Shown here: positions 17,491-32,104 of the stretch, piece by piece | Position numbering within the stretch: position 1 is the stretch's first letter | How the letters are laid out: each line of letters begins with the position of its first letter | NCBI GenBank assembly: GCA_963573385.1 | Contig: CAUYLG010005239.1 | Coordinates: forward strand, 1 to 64,000 | DNA length: 64,000 nucleotides | From: Cacajao melanocephalus | Lineage: Eukaryota > Chordata > Mammalia > Primates > Pitheciidae | Direction of reading: 5' to 3' | Notes under the pieces: model-generated | Told to the model about the DNA's origin: nothing | Databases searched by the model: none | What the model saw: only the letters and a program-made list of their open reading frames with translations | Made by a program: the position numbers and the translations under genes

Positions 17491-17915
17491 TCAGAAGCAA
17501 ATTGTCAGCAAGTTAAGAGTTTTGTATAATGCTAATAAATGTAAGACCCAGATTTGGACTTTGTGATGGCAAATGCTTTAACTCAGAAAGTAATGGCCCT
17601 GCTATTTTATCTCTTCTAGAGAATGTGATCTTTAGTCATCCATGACAATCAATACCCTTCTTCAGTAAAGGTAATAATCTGTGTGCTCATCAGTTCATCC
17701 TTTCGAAGCCATCTCACAACACCCTTCTTTTTACATGACAAAGAGTAATTGCCCTGCTGAGACTTCCCTGGGATTTCTGTGCTTGCTCAATAGCATTTAC
17801 TGGCGGTGGCGGAGCAAGAAAAGTATCTTAGAAACAGAACCCTCTCAAGGCCTGTGATGCCAACAGCCACCGCCTCCCAAGGCCAGAGGCACTATTCACT
17901 AGAGGTAAGTAGGAG
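17491..17915. other. Unclassified intergenic sequence
   Basis: Nothing recognised. Confidence 0.4.
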
Positions 17916-18105
17916 GAAATGAAGGTAGACTACTAGTTGCCAGGAGCTGGGTAGGGAGTTTCTTTAGGGGTGATGAAAGCATTTTGGAATTAAATGTAGT
18001 GATGGTTGCACAACCTTTTGAATATACTAAAAACCACTGAATTGTACACTCAAATGGATACATTTTATTGAATTATGTATCAATTTAAAAATTTTTTTTA
18101 AAGAA
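17916..18105 (+). mobile_element. Old L1 (L1M) 3'UTR fragment
   Basis: TAGTTGCCAGGAGCTGGG, GATGGTTGCACAACCTTTTG and AACCACTGAATTGTACACTC are ordered L1M 3'UTR landmarks in sense orientation. Confidence 0.75.
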
Positions 18106-18167
18106 GTGAATAACAAGAGAGGTCAAATAACATTTCAGAAAGACTTATTGGTCATTGTTGGATTTGA

Positions 18168-18622
18168 TTTTTTTTTTCCAACTTTTAAGTTAAGGGGTAA
18201 ACACGCACAATGTGCAGATTTGTTAGGTAGGCAAATGTGTGCCATGGTGGTTTGCTGCACAGATCATCTCATCACCTAGGTACTAAGCCCAGCATCCCTT
18301 AACTATTCTTCCTGATGCTCTCCTTCCACTGACCCTCAACCCCAAATCAGCCCTATTGTGTGTTGTTCCCCACAATGTGTCCATGTGTTCTCATCATTCA
18401 GCTCCCACTTCTAAGTGAGAACATGCGGTGGCTTGGTTTTCTGTTCCTTTGTTAGTTTGCTGAGGATAATGGCTTCCAAATCCATCTATGTCATTGCAAA
18501 GGATGTAATCGCGTTCTTTTTTATGGCTGCATAGTATTCCATGGTGTATATGTACCACATTTTCTTTATCTAGTCTATCACTGATGGACATTTATGTTGA
18601 TTCCATGTCTTTGCTAGGATTT
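18168..18622 (-). mobile_element. L1 3' end, antisense, 5'-truncated
   Basis: A poly-T tail then the complement of an L1PA/L1PB-age 3' end: CACAATGTGCAGATTTGTTA, GTGTCCATGTGTTCTCATCA, TATGGCTGCATAGTATTCCA. About 445 bp remain. GGATTTGATTT left of the tail and GGATTTCATTT at the right resemble a target duplication. Confidence 0.88.
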
Positions 18623-19029
18623 CATTTTGATTTTTGTCCCCTAAATTGGGGAGATTTCTAGTTCATCAGTAATGTGGCATTTGATGTGACTAATTCATTT
18701 AGTAACAGAGTTGTTAATAATATTCAAAGCTTTCTTCTTTGGCTAAAGGTAACTAGTAGAATTCGTATTGTGATTCTAGTTAACTCAGTCTGCTCAACAC
18801 AGCACTATCGAAAGTGTAAACTTCCTCTTTGGAGTAGTGTAGGCTGAACCAGGGTAGGAGATCATATTCTGTTCTTGTAATAGGAAGCTTCATCTTTAAG
18901 AAATCAGTCAGTTGTGTTTTCAGAGAGAATCCATACTTGTCTTTTAAAATATTTTGTCATCAATTCTAGCAAAAGTCTAAATCAGTAGTTTCTAAAGGAT
19001 TTCTTTAAAGGCTAAAACTCAATTAAGAG
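18623..19029. other. Unclassified intergenic sequence
   Basis: Nothing recognised; no coding evidence. Confidence 0.4.
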
Positions 19030-19408
19030 TAATATATTAAGCCATTCTTACATTGCTATAAAGAAATACCTTAGAGTGGGTGATTTATAAGGAAAAGAGG
19101 TTCAATTGGCTCACAGTTCTGCAGGCTGTACAAGCATGGCACCTGCAATGCTCACCTTCTGGGAAGGCCCCAGGGAGCTTTTACTCATAGCAGAAGGAAA
19201 AACAGGAGCAGGCATATCACACTCATAAACGACCAGATCTCATATGAATTCAGAGTGAGAGCTCACTTATCACCAAGAAGCTTGGCCCAAGGTTTTCATG
19301 AGGGATCCACCCCATGATCCAAACATCTCCCATTAGGCTTTACCTCCAACACTGGGGATTACATTTCAACATGAGATTTGGGCAAGGACAAATATTCAAA
19401 CCACATTA
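19030..19408 (-). mobile_element. MaLR LTR, MST group, antisense
   Basis: TTACATTGCTATAAAGAAAT, GGCTCACAGTTCTGCAGGCT, CCCCATGATCCAAACATC and GGGGATTACATTTCAACATG appear in MST LTR order on the complement. Solo copy. Confidence 0.83.
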
Positions 19409-20204
19409 AGTAATACTTAGAAAAGTAACAGAAAGTATGTCATCCTTCACAGATTTATGATACGTACAAGGATGTCCCCAGCTCATTAATTCATCTGTGT
19501 GCCATGCATTCTGCCAGGCACTGGGGGATACAAGGGTGAATTGGACACATCACCTGCTACCAGAGAACTTCAAGTGTAGTAACACAACTGAGCATTCTTT
19601 TTATGTCATCTGAGCATATGGCTGGGCTGCATTTTGTTAGTTTGTTTTAAGGTATTGTCGTATAGTGATTCTATAATCATGGAAATTAAGACCTTGGACT
19701 TGGAAATAAAAAAGAGAAAAGGTATCTTTATTCATTATTTAGGGAAAAAAAACTCCTCTCAAAGAGGAATCTGGTCGTCTCTCCTTGGGACCACTTTGAA
19801 TCCTTGGGATGATATTTGTGTCAGTTCTGAGGGAAAGGACAGCTACTTGGGCTGCTCCAACTGAGGCCCATTCTGCCATTTCCTCTGGGTAGTATGATAT
19901 TAGATAGTATTCTCATGCAGAAAAGAGCTCTCAAGTAATTGCAGGCTTCCAAATGTTTTTGAATATGAGCATCCCATTTTTAAAATAAATAAAATAATAA
20001 ACTTTTACATGATAGTGGTTTCAGTAGCTATTGACTGAGAAAACACATAATAAGTAGGTCAAACAAATGCAATAATACTTTGAAATGGTTGTAATATTTC
20101 GACACTGACAACAGCATCTATATATACTTGAAACATACAATAGCATTTCTTCAGTTTACACGCAATTCTTTTCAACCATCAGATTTCCAAAAATTTAAAA
20201 GTTC
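19409..20204. other. Unclassified intergenic sequence
   Basis: GTGTGCCATGCATTCTGCCAG near 19497 onward recalls MIR/L2 core phrases but is too short to call. AT-rich from about 19970. Confidence 0.4.
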
Positions 20205-20360
20205 TATGATACTCTGTGTTAGTGAGAGTGTGGCAAACTTCTGTGCCCTGGGTGAAACAGAAAATTGATATAGCCTTTTTGGAAAGCAATCAGACAATAT
20301 CTATTAAAAATTTAAATGTGCATTTTCTTTGACTCAGCTATTCCACCTTTACTTAAAAAA
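20205..20360 (+). mobile_element. Old L1/HAL1-like fragment
   Basis: GTGTTAGTGAGAGTGTGGCA, TAGCCTTTTTGGAAAGCAAT and TTTGACTCAGCTATTCCACC follow the conserved order of the ORF2 C-terminal region in old L1s. Highly diverged. Confidence 0.55.
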
Positions 20361-20375
20361 AAAAAGGTCTGTGAC

Positions 20376-20500
20376 ATATTATTATTATTATTTTGTGTGT
20401 GAAAGAAAGAGAAAAGAAGAAAGAAAGAAAGAGTGAAAGAAAGAGAAAAAAAAGAATGTAAGAGAGAAAGAAAGAGGAAGAGAAAGAGGGAGAGAGAACG
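20376..20500. repeat. (ATT)n then purine-rich (GAAA)n microsatellite
   Basis: Four ATT units lead into an imperfect GAAA/GAGA tract about 100 bp long with almost no pyrimidines. Confidence 0.85.
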
Positions 20501-20785
20501 GGATTCTTTTTCTATTGCCCAGGCTAGAATACAGTCTAAAAATGGGTATTAAAAACCTCTTTTATGCCAATAATTGTGCTTAACAATGGAGACAGGAAGG
20601 AATAAGGGATGAAAATAACAAACAAGCAGCCAACCAATATTTTATTTAAACCTGTGAAATGCCTTGCAATTGCTGAGGAGTGATTTACTTCCAATTATGT
20701 GGTCACTTTTAAAATAGGTGTAATGTGATACTGAGAAAAATGTGTGTTTTGTGGATTTGGGGTGAAGAGTTATGTAAATATTTGT

Positions 20786-21345
20786 TAAGTTTACTTGTTC
20801 CAGGTCTGAGTTCAAGTCCTGGATATCCTTGTAAATTTTCTATCTCATTGATCTGTCTAATATTGAGAGTGTAATGTTAAAGTCTCCCACTATTATTGTG
20901 TGGGAGTCTAAGTCTCTTTGTAAGTCATTAAGAACCTGCCTTATGTATCTGGGTGTTCCTGTATTGGGTGCGTATGTATTTAGGATCATTAGCTCTTCTT
21001 GTTGCATTGATCCTTTCACCACCATGTAATGTCCCTCTTTGTTTCTTATCGTCTTTGTTCCTTTAAAGTCTGTTTTATCAGAGACGAAAATTGCAGCTCC
21101 TGGTTTTTGTTTGTTTGTTTGTTTGTTTTTTGCTCTCCATTTGGTTGGTATGTCTTCCTCCATTCCTCTGTTTTCAGTCTTTGTGTATCCTTGCATGTGA
21201 GATGGGTCTAGATACAGCATACCGATGGAGTTTAGCTTTTTATCCAGTTTGCCTGTGTCTTTTGATTGGGGCATTTAGTCCATTTAAATTTAGGATTAAT
21301 ATTGATATATGTGAGTTTGATACTGCCATTTAATGCTAGCTGGCT
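20786..21345 (-). mobile_element. L1 ORF2 endonuclease-region fragment
   Basis: Read on the minus strand, a 144-codon frame (21274-20840) includes AAIFVSDKTDFKGTK, KEGHYMVVKGS, ILNTYAPNTGTPR and IIVGDFN, which belong to the apurinic-like endonuclease domain of L1 ORF2. The GDFN block carries a conserved active-site aspartate and asparagine. An (AAAC)n expansion (plus strand 21105-21126) sits inside the domain and changes frame with respect to the upstream part. Both L1 ends are missing, so this is a dead internal piece. Confidence 0.88.
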
Positions 21346-21379
21346 GTTGAGAAGATTATTTTTTAAGGTAGACTTTTTA

Positions 21380-21700
<321 letters not shown>

Positions 21701-21703
21701 TAA

Positions 21704-23852
21704 TAACTGCTTTTATTACCAGGTTAAGTCATGGAGTTACAAAGCAGTTAGAAATCGCTGAAAGGGCATTACAGGTTTTTGAAAGCTCATTTTTGCGTAT
21801 ATTATTATCTAGCGTTTGTTTGGGACACTACTGTTCAAAAGGCCCTGGCCAAAATAACTCCCAAACTAAACATTCAACCCAAGGTTGTTTTCAGCCCACT
21901 GTTTGTGAAGCCGAGTGCAGAGTGCAAAGCCTCTCACAGAAGAGGACACAAAGTCAGACCGAGTAGAGGCCATTGGCAATGCTCAGGGCCAGCCAGTCTC
22001 CAAACAGGGAACTCACGAGTTTTTTTTTTTTTTTTTATGGGACATTCTATTTGAATTATTGTTCAATTAGTCAACCACAGACCTTCAAAAGAGAACAATT
22101 TGCTAGCATGATAAGGAGGTTATGTCATTCTTTGGACTGTGTGTCATAATTAGAGTTAGCAAACTCCGACAGTCTTCGCTAAAATAGCCTCTGTCATTTT
22201 TGCAGGTATGAAGATAATTTAATTCTCCATAGGGCTTCTTAATTTTCCTGGACAACCATACATGGCCGATAAGCTCTACACGGTACTGTTTTATGATATA
22301 AAAATACTAGCTTTTTAAATTTATGATGTTTATAGGCATTCACTGCTTGAATCAAGGTTAGGCTTGTTAAGAGACTAGAAGTAATTTTATTATAGCAGCA
22401 TGTACTTATTTTATTCCAAAAGAATAAAATTAATAAGCAGAAACAGCTTTGATTTTTGTTTACATCCTGTAAAATTGAGTTATTTTGCTTATGTAAAATA
22501 CTAATAACTCATGTGAGGACCATGCCACCTTTTGAAAATGCTACACTCCTACTTCTAAATGTGTTAAAAGTTACAGCACATCCCAGACTTGTCCAGAGCA
22601 GAAGAAGTAAGCATCTGATTGCTCTTGACTGTGCCTTCCCCAGAAACAGTTGCTGATTGTGTTGGGGAGAGCCAGAGAGCAAGGCCGCACAGCCAGATGG
22701 AAGAGACTTTTTATTTAGAGGCAAAGCACCTACATGTCTCTCTCTGGTGTCAGTGATTTTTACTTTCACACACATCAGCTTGTACATGATCCCTTAACCT
22801 TAATTTCTTTCTCCTTCAAAGGCTGATTTGGATCTATTTGTTAAGAATGGTGTCCATTACCTAATGAGTCAAGAGAGAAAGGGATTTCTGTGGTTACATA
22901 TAAGCCTGTGGTAGGTCTGCAGAAGTTACAGGTGAAGAGGGCAGCAAGGAAGTGACCCACGAGCCATCTACATGAAGGTCACACTGGCTTCATTGTACAC
23001 TTTGAAGCCTTTCTAAATGGCGTTGACATAGATGGTGGTTCTCAGGTTCAATCTGAGGTTACGCTTCATGACCATGCACGTAATTTGCATGGCAGAACAC
23101 TCCACTGTGTACACCAAGCAGTGTGCACGGTGTCTTTCTCTGAGGCACCTGATACCCTGTCTTGGAACTCTGCTGTGGGTATAATGAGAATAGTTCCATC
23201 GTGCTTTCCAAATTTTCTTGCTAAATTCTCTTGAACAGACATGAGCAAGTGGCAGTTGGAATCCCTTTCATATTCAAAGGTTCAAACAGCCATAGCTGAC
23301 ATGATTTAGATTCTTCAGCCACTCAAAGTAGAATACTGTCCCTCTTTTGGCATTCGAGTAGAGATCTGGAATAACCATAATGTCCCTGCCTTCAGCTCCT
23401 CCCTGTCACACACACTCCTAGTTCTCCCATGTTGAAAACTCCTTCTCTGGACCTCGCTTTGCCTCCAGCCTCTACCGACTTCTCTCATTTTTTTTTTTTT
23501 TTGTTAAGAAACCCCCTGAAACAGTTGTTCACATGCACTGTTTCCACTTTTTCTCCTTCCATTCTCTCCTGAACCCACACACACTGGGCTTTGCACCCAA
23601 TATGCCACCAAAACTGTCCTAGCCAAGGACGCCAATGACTCCAGGTATGATTTGCCCAGGACTGTCTCAGTTTGTGCCTGCTGTCTTGGCATAATTATTA
23701 ATTAAGTCTCCTTTTTCTCTCAAAGGGGATGTATATGTCTCATACATACATGTACATATGATATATATGTATATCATATGTATATTAGATATCCATATAG
23801 AGTAGGAATAGTCCTTTACATAAAAGACTATTCATATCTACAGTGAAGTTAT
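21704..23852. other. Unclassified intergenic sequence
   Basis: Contains poly-T runs at 22020-22036 and 23488-23503. No repeat family or exon recognised. The 91-92 codon frames (21779-22054 plus, 22509-22787 minus) show no domain. Confidence 0.45.
23745..23800. repeat. AT-rich palindromic tract
   Basis: Inside this ATAC/TATA-rich stretch 23753-23782 has perfect 13 bp inverted arms (tacatatgatata / tatatcatatgta) separated by four bases. Confidence 0.8.
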
Positions 23853-23950
23853 CACCATGTTGCTGCAAAGGATATGGTTTCATTCTTTTGTATGGTTGTA
23901 TAGTATTCCATGATGTCTATATACCACATTTTCTTTATGCTATCAACTGT
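23853..23950 (-). mobile_element. L1 ORF2 C-terminal fragment
   Basis: On the minus strand it reads KKMWYIDIMEYYTTIQKNE, the conserved end-of-ORF2 block of L1. About 100 bp only. Confidence 0.75.
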
Positions 23951-23959
23951 ACAGTATGA

Positions 23960-26574
<2,615 letters not shown>

Positions 26575-26962
26575 TGGGTGTTGTGGGAGTCATTAGTGCT
26601 ATTTAACAATATTTCCAATTCTCCTATAGCTTGGGACGTGGAAAAATTTCACTGCTTTGCCAATTTGAAGTTAGGGTTGGCCATGTGACTTGTTTTAGCC
26701 AATATCATGTGAGCAGAAGCGATTGTTTTTGGGCAGATGCACAATTTTCCATGTTCCTTTCCATTTCCGTGGCAACTGGTGATGTTCCAGTTCACAGAGA
26801 CTCCATTCACATGGATCTCTGCGTGAAGATAATATAAAAACGTATCCTCTGCTGACCTGAAATGGACACAGGCAACAAATAATAATTTGTTCTAGGCCAC
26901 TACGATGCTGGGTTATTTTTTTTTTCCTGCAATGTAACCTTGCGTGTGCTGAATAACGTGGA
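26575..26962 (+). mobile_element. Old MaLR-like LTR (MLT1H-K type?)
   Basis: Phrases GGCCATGTGACTTGTTTTAG, ATCATGTGAGCAGAAGCGAT, GGCCACTACGATGCTGGGTT and CTGCAATGTAACCTTGCGTG follow an old MLT1-like LTR plan. The same plan occurs at 29.7-30.4 kb. Strongly diverged, so the family is tentative. Confidence 0.5.
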
Positions 26963-27439
26963 AATTGGTACATACAAGTGGGCTGTGGCTTTAACTAAAG
27001 ATCTAAAACAAATTATATTGGCTTAATGTCCAGGTGGTGAGTGGCAGGAAACTGTGCATGCAGTAATTTAGGATGTAGATTGTTCTGGTAAGCCTTTGCC
27101 TCTAGGGGAAGAGATTGGGAGAGAAGATTATTGTCAGTATAATAGTATGTGCTTCGGTGATGGCTGTTTTTGGCAAGATGTTACAAGAAAGAGGTAAGCT
27201 CAAAAAGAAATCGGCTCATATTCAAGCAGGAATGTCAGAAAATAGAGTTCAGGAACTTACAAGCCTGAAAGAAGACTCCATTCTAAATAGCAAATTATAA
27301 AACTGAGAAAGACTTCAGGGGCAGGGACCAACTGAAGGTCAATCTTGCATCAAACAACAAAGTAAGGATACAGTCATCACACTTACTGCTGAAACCTGTG
27401 AATACAGATGTTTCCAAGTAACAGTCCAATTAGTGATAT
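26963..27439. other. Unclassified intergenic sequence
   Basis: Nothing recognised. Confidence 0.4.
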
Positions 27440-27595
27440 TGTAAGCGGGGGACGGGAGGCACTCACTGTTCCCCCATCAGATGTGTTTTCTCCAGGTCCT
27501 TGCGCTCTCACTGAACCAAGAATGGGTAGGAGTCCAGGGCAGCGGTGATATTGTTCAAGTAAATAACGGACCCAAAGAGTTTTGCAGAAAAACGA

Positions 27596-27601
27596 TTTAT
27601 T
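27596..27601 (-). promoter_or_regulatory. Poly-A signal of the ERV LTR
   Basis: TTTATT on the plus strand is AATAAA on the minus strand, placed as expected for the end of R in the LTR. Confidence 0.6.
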
Positions 27602-27703
27602 AGGCAGAGAGAGAGAAAGAAAAGGGAGAGACAGAAAGCCAGCTCCCGCACTGTCGTGGGAGAGGATCCCAGAGAGGGAAGTCTGCACAGGTAAGGGGCA
27701 GGG

Positions 27704-27714
27704 GGTCTTTTATC
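27704..27714 (-). promoter_or_regulatory. TATA-like box of the ERV LTR
   Basis: GTCTTTTATCT is AGATAAAAGAC on the minus strand, upstream of the poly-A signal in the LTR sense. Confidence 0.5.
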
Positions 27715-28011
27715 TGGGAGTTACTCCAGCCCCATTCAAGTGATTGTCTCATGAGAGGAGTTCCTTCAGATTTCCGCTGGAGTGATTGATCTGATTGGTC
27801 GTTGGGCCCACAGTCCTCCCATAGCTTTTCGCGGGTTTTTTAAACAAAGGGAGCTCACCTGGGCAGTCTACCTTTTCCGTGAAGGCGAAAATTAGACAAA
27901 GAACTCTAGGCTCTCGGATGGAGACATGAAAGAAGGCAGGTCAGACATGTCACTAGGAAGTTCTTGCCTTTGAAACTATGCCCCTTGTGGACCCAGAAAG
28001 AGAAGTTGACA

Positions 28012-28418
28012 CATTCCCTCTATATGGTGTCCAAGAAACTGCTTTCACTTGTACAAAATGGCTCAGGGAAAAGAGATTGTATATGTGGTTGTCTCATTGA
28101 AGCCTGAAAGCTTCAGGAAATTGAAATTAAAATGATAGAGGGATGGGAACACAAAAGCCAAAAAAATTCGTCAATATGAGAATTGTATCTCAAATTGAAC
28201 TATGGTTATTGGCATATAGAGCTGGCTAGAATAAAATACACAAGAAGTGATGTTTTTGACAAGAGTGGCATTGACAAATGAAGTATCAATCAGTTTGTAC
28301 TAAAAAATATGGTGATTGTTTAAAACTTAAAATGACTTTGGGACTCCAATCATGTAAGAGTAGAAAATGGGCTGAGAAAGCTGTATCTCCTCAAGGAAGA
28401 CATATTCTCATTTCACAG
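28012..28418. other. Unclassified intergenic sequence
   Basis: Nothing recognised. Confidence 0.4.
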
Positions 28419-29162
28419 TGTCTTTGTTCATTTGGGCTGCTGTAATAAAATACCATAAATGGGTAACTTATAAACAACAGAATTTATTTCTCACAGTCTG
28501 GAGGCTGGTAATTCCAGGATCAAGGCACTAGCAGATTTGATGTCTGCTGAGGGCCCACTTTCTCATGGATGATGGCTTGTGGCTCTGTCCTCTCATGGTG
28601 GAAGAGGCTGGCTAACTCTCTAGGGTCTCTTTTATAAGGAAGGGCACTAATCCCATTTATGAGGGCTTCACTCTCATGACATAGTCACCTCTTGTATTAG
28701 TTTGTTCTTGTACTGCTATAAAGAAATACCAGAGACTGGATAATTGATGAAGAAAAGAGGTTCATTTGGCTTACAGTTTCACAGGCTGTACAGGAAGCAT
28801 GATGCTGGCATCTGCTCAGCTTCTGGGGAGGCCTCAGGAAACTTTCAATTATGGCAGGAGATAATGAAGTCAGCAGTTAGGCAGGTCAGAGTGGGAGGAA
28901 GAGAGAGAGCAGGGAGGTACCACGCACTTTAAAACAACCCAATCTCATGAGAATTCTATCACAAGGACAGCACCAAAGGGGGAAATTTGCCCCCATGATC
29001 CAATCACCTCCCACCAGGCCCACCTCCAGCATTGGGGATTACAATTTGACAAGAGATTTGGGTGGGGACACAAATCACCTTAGGGTTTGCACCACCATCA
29101 CCTTAGGGTTTAGGATTTCGACATATGAATTTCAGGGGAACATAAGCATTCAGACCACAGCA
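28419..29162 (-). mobile_element. MLT1A-like LTR, antisense, split by a younger LTR
   Basis: Left part (28419-28692) has the complement landmarks TTTGGGCTGCTGTAATAAAA, TTATTTCTCACAGTCTGGAG and AAGGGCACTAATCCCATT. The right part (29098-29162) completes it with ATTTCGACATATGAATTTC and GCATTCAGACCAC. The MST LTR at 28693-29077 interrupts it. Confidence 0.8.
28693..29077 (-). mobile_element. MST-group LTR nested in MLT1A
   Basis: Starts TGTATTAGTTTGTTCTTG and shows GGAGGCCTCAGGAAACTTTC, CCCCCATGATCCAATCACC and GAGATTTGGGTGGGGACAC. Being inserted in an MLT1A shows it is the younger of the two. A 15 bp block (atcaccttagggttt) is repeated at its right junction (29074 and 29097). Confidence 0.83.
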
Positions 29163-29711
29163 CCTCAGAGATGTAGGAGCTACAGAAATGCAGCTGTAGA
29201 GAATCATCATGAAAAATAAATGGTTCAGAAGTCAGATCCGGGCTTCAGGAGGATGACTGGATAACAGAGATTTTCCCAGGGAGCAGGACCTGACCCTAAT
29301 CAAGGAACTTTCACTACCCCTGATAGGAGCCCTTACAATGTATGCCCAGTGGGATTTAGAATTGCTGTGGACCAGCACCTGCTGTATGTCTCTTACTCTC
29401 CTCACTTCTGAATAGGGCTACCTATTGTAGTCATCTGTTCCTGTTACATCATTGAAGGGTGGCTGTGGGCAGCATTGTGGAGTGGGGCAGAACATTCAAC
29501 TTCTCGTTTATAGGTCTCTGAATCAATAGGTGCTATATCCTCCCTTGATTTAAAAACAGCTGTGCATCTCCCAAAATCTTGGGCTTACAACTAAAAGTCA
29601 TGGTGGAATAAAATTTTCTGGTTGTATTTTTGGAGGAAAGGGTGAGTGTATTTTGCAAGCAGAAAGGAAAATTAACTGTAGCAAAAAGGGCAGACTCTAG
29701 TAGTCATGAGG
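29163..29711. other. Unclassified intergenic sequence
   Basis: Nothing recognised. Confidence 0.4.
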
Positions 29712-30425
29712 GCTGTTCACCAATATTTCTGGCTCTCCTGCTTCCAAGCATATAAAAGGAATGTATTATCTGGCCCCGTTGACGTTCAGCAGACCATGTG
29801 ATTTGCTTTGACCAATGAAACACAAATGAAAATGACATGTACCACTTCAGGCAGGAAATATTTATTTATTTATTTATTTATTTATTTATTTGTGATGGAG
29901 TCTTGATCTGTCACCCAGGCTGGAGTGCAGAGGTGAGATCTTGGCTTGTTGCAACTTCTGCCTCCTAGGTTCAAGCGATCCTCCCTCCTCAACCTCCCGA
30001 GTAGCTGGGATTGCACATGTGCACCACCATGTCTGGCTAATTTTTGTATTTTCAGTAGAGATGGGGTTTCACCATGTTGGCCAGGCTGGTCTTGAACTCC
30101 TCACCTCAAGTGATCCACCTGGCTCGACCTTCCAAAGTGCTGGGATTACAGGCGTGAGCCACCCCACCTGGCCTAGGCATGAAACTTTAGATGCAGTTCT
30201 TGATTTGCTATGTTCTTCCCAGCTGTGACAATCATCAATGTCCCAGAAGGTGGAGGTTCTGGCAGCCTAGGTCTCCAAGTGACGACAATGTAGAGTAGAA
30301 AGTCCTGCGCACCCACGTTGGACATGTATCATATGTGAGAAACAAACTTCTAATGTTTTAAGCTTTTAAGAGGTTGGGGTTGTTTGTTACTGCAGTATAA
30401 CCTAGCTAATGTGACTAATGGTGGC
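29712..30425 (+). mobile_element. Old MaLR-like LTR split by an Alu
   Basis: CCAATATTTCTGGCTCTCCT and GACCATGTGATTTGCTTTGA lie left of the Alu; GTTGGACATGTATCATATGT, GTTGGGGTTGTTTGTTACTG and GCAGTATAACCTAGCTAATG lie right of it. Same family plan as 26575-26962; family tentative. Confidence 0.5.
29861..30173 (-). mobile_element. Alu, dimeric, antisense, long (TTTA)n tail
   Basis: About eight TTTA units form the tail. Both arms and head GGCGTGAGCCACCCCACCTG are present. aggcaggaaa and aggcatgaaa flank it as a likely target duplication. Confidence 0.92.
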
Positions 30426-31228
30426 AAAATGTTGAAACTGGTTATTAAAATCTTACGAGGTATTTCTCATGGATAGAATGCAGTGTCCCTTGACAGGTAA
30501 ATTTGCTTCCTTTCTGAGCATTTCTGCTGCAGTTTTTCACATTTTTGTTAAAAACTTAGTAAACAAATGATCTAATGTTTTAAACGCCTCATTCTAGGAA
30601 TGCCATAGATCCAGTTATATGATGATGTCCCAGGACCTGTTTCCACTGTCAGGTAACAGTCTTTGCTTTACTTCCTGATAATTACATTATGCCGAGATTC
30701 AACAATATATTCAATTTTATTTGTTTAAAACACCTGTTCCAAGATAGCACATGATGTTTTTATACATATGAAAAAGATAATTAAGTATTCACACATTTTA
30801 ACATATTTACAAGAAGAGAACTGTTTTGAAGCATTTGGTATGAACTAAATTAGTACTGTTGAGCTTAGGATCCACTCCTGGCATTGGGTTATGATATTGC
30901 CATTTCATGATAAAAGCAAGCATACAAGTTTATCTGTAGAAAAAGGTATTTTTCAGACTCTCTAAGGATGGACAATATGGTGTAAAATGTTTACAACTAC
31001 AGTTTTTGCAAAATATGTGAAAACATTCTTCAAATTGATGCTTTATTCCTCTCCTCCAAAATTTAAGGACATCACATTAGTCTTAATTCTATGAAAGTTA
31101 CTCTGTGGGGAGTTTTTACTAGAATTTAGGTTTGTTGCTTTCTAACAGTCTATATTACTCCATAGATAGGGCTTACAAGACCTAGAGAAATGGAGACTTT
31201 AATATATTTCCTTTAAATCCCAAATGTT
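30426..31228. other. Unclassified AT-rich sequence
   Basis: Nothing recognised. Confidence 0.4.
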
Positions 31229-31502
<274 letters not shown>

Positions 31503-31599
31503 AAAATCGCAAATGTTTTGGCAAATGCTGAACTTTAGTCAGTTTATGACCAGATTATTTGGCCAATGCCTGTAGCATGCATCTTCATTGTCTTCTCTT

Positions 31600-31968
31600 T
31601 CTTAATATTGTCCCTTTGTGTTCCTCGCTCTCACCTCAATTCGTACATTGAAGATCTAACACCCAATGTGATGATATTGGCGAATGGGGCCTTTGAGAGG
31701 CAATTAGGTAATGAGGTCATGAGGGTGGGGCCTCTTAAAGGGATTAGCGCTTTTATAAAAAGACAAAGAGAGACCAAAGCTCTTTCTCTCTGCCATGTGA
31801 GGACACAGGGAGAAGGTGGCCTTCTGGAGGCCAGGAAAGGAGCCCTCCCCAGGAACTGAATCTGCTGGCACCTTGAACTTGCATTTCCCAGCCTCGTGAA
31901 CTATGAGAAATAAATGTCGTTTAAGTCACCAAATCTATGGTATTTTGTGATAGCCACCCAATCTGACT
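31600..31968 (+). mobile_element. MLT1A-like LTR, sense
   Basis: CCCAATGTGATGATATTGGC, GAGGTCATGAGGGTGGGGCC, CTGCCATGTGAGGACACAGG and GAGAAATAAATGTCGTTTAA occur in MLT1A order, ending TGGTATTTTGTGATAGCC. The 97-codon frame 31566-31859 is within it. Confidence 0.8.
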
Positions 31969-32104
31969 AGGACCCTAACCACCAGAATCCTTCTTGTCTT
32001 TCCAGGTCCAGTTGAAATGCTAATCTTCCATGGAACATTTGATAGAGGCAGTGATGATAACGATAGATCATATTTTTAACTAGAGGTAGGAGAGTAATAA
32101 TTAG

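Larger units (their letters stand above)
27440..28011 (-). mobile_element. Solo class I ERV LTR, antisense
   Basis: On the minus strand this begins TGTCAACTTCTC, carries a GATAAAAGAC TATA-like box, an AATAAATCG poly-A signal about 110 bp further on, and a U5-like part with TTTGGGTCCGTTATTTAC, ending near the TTACA at 27440. That U3-R-U5 order and the roughly 570 bp length fit an ERV1 LTR. No internal sequence flanks it. I cannot name the family and found no clean 4 bp duplication. Confidence 0.7.

Noticed and set aside
22020..22036. Poly-T run as the tail of a processed pseudogene or L1
   Set aside because: The sequence to its right matches no transcript or L1 3' end that I recognise, and no flanking duplication is visible.
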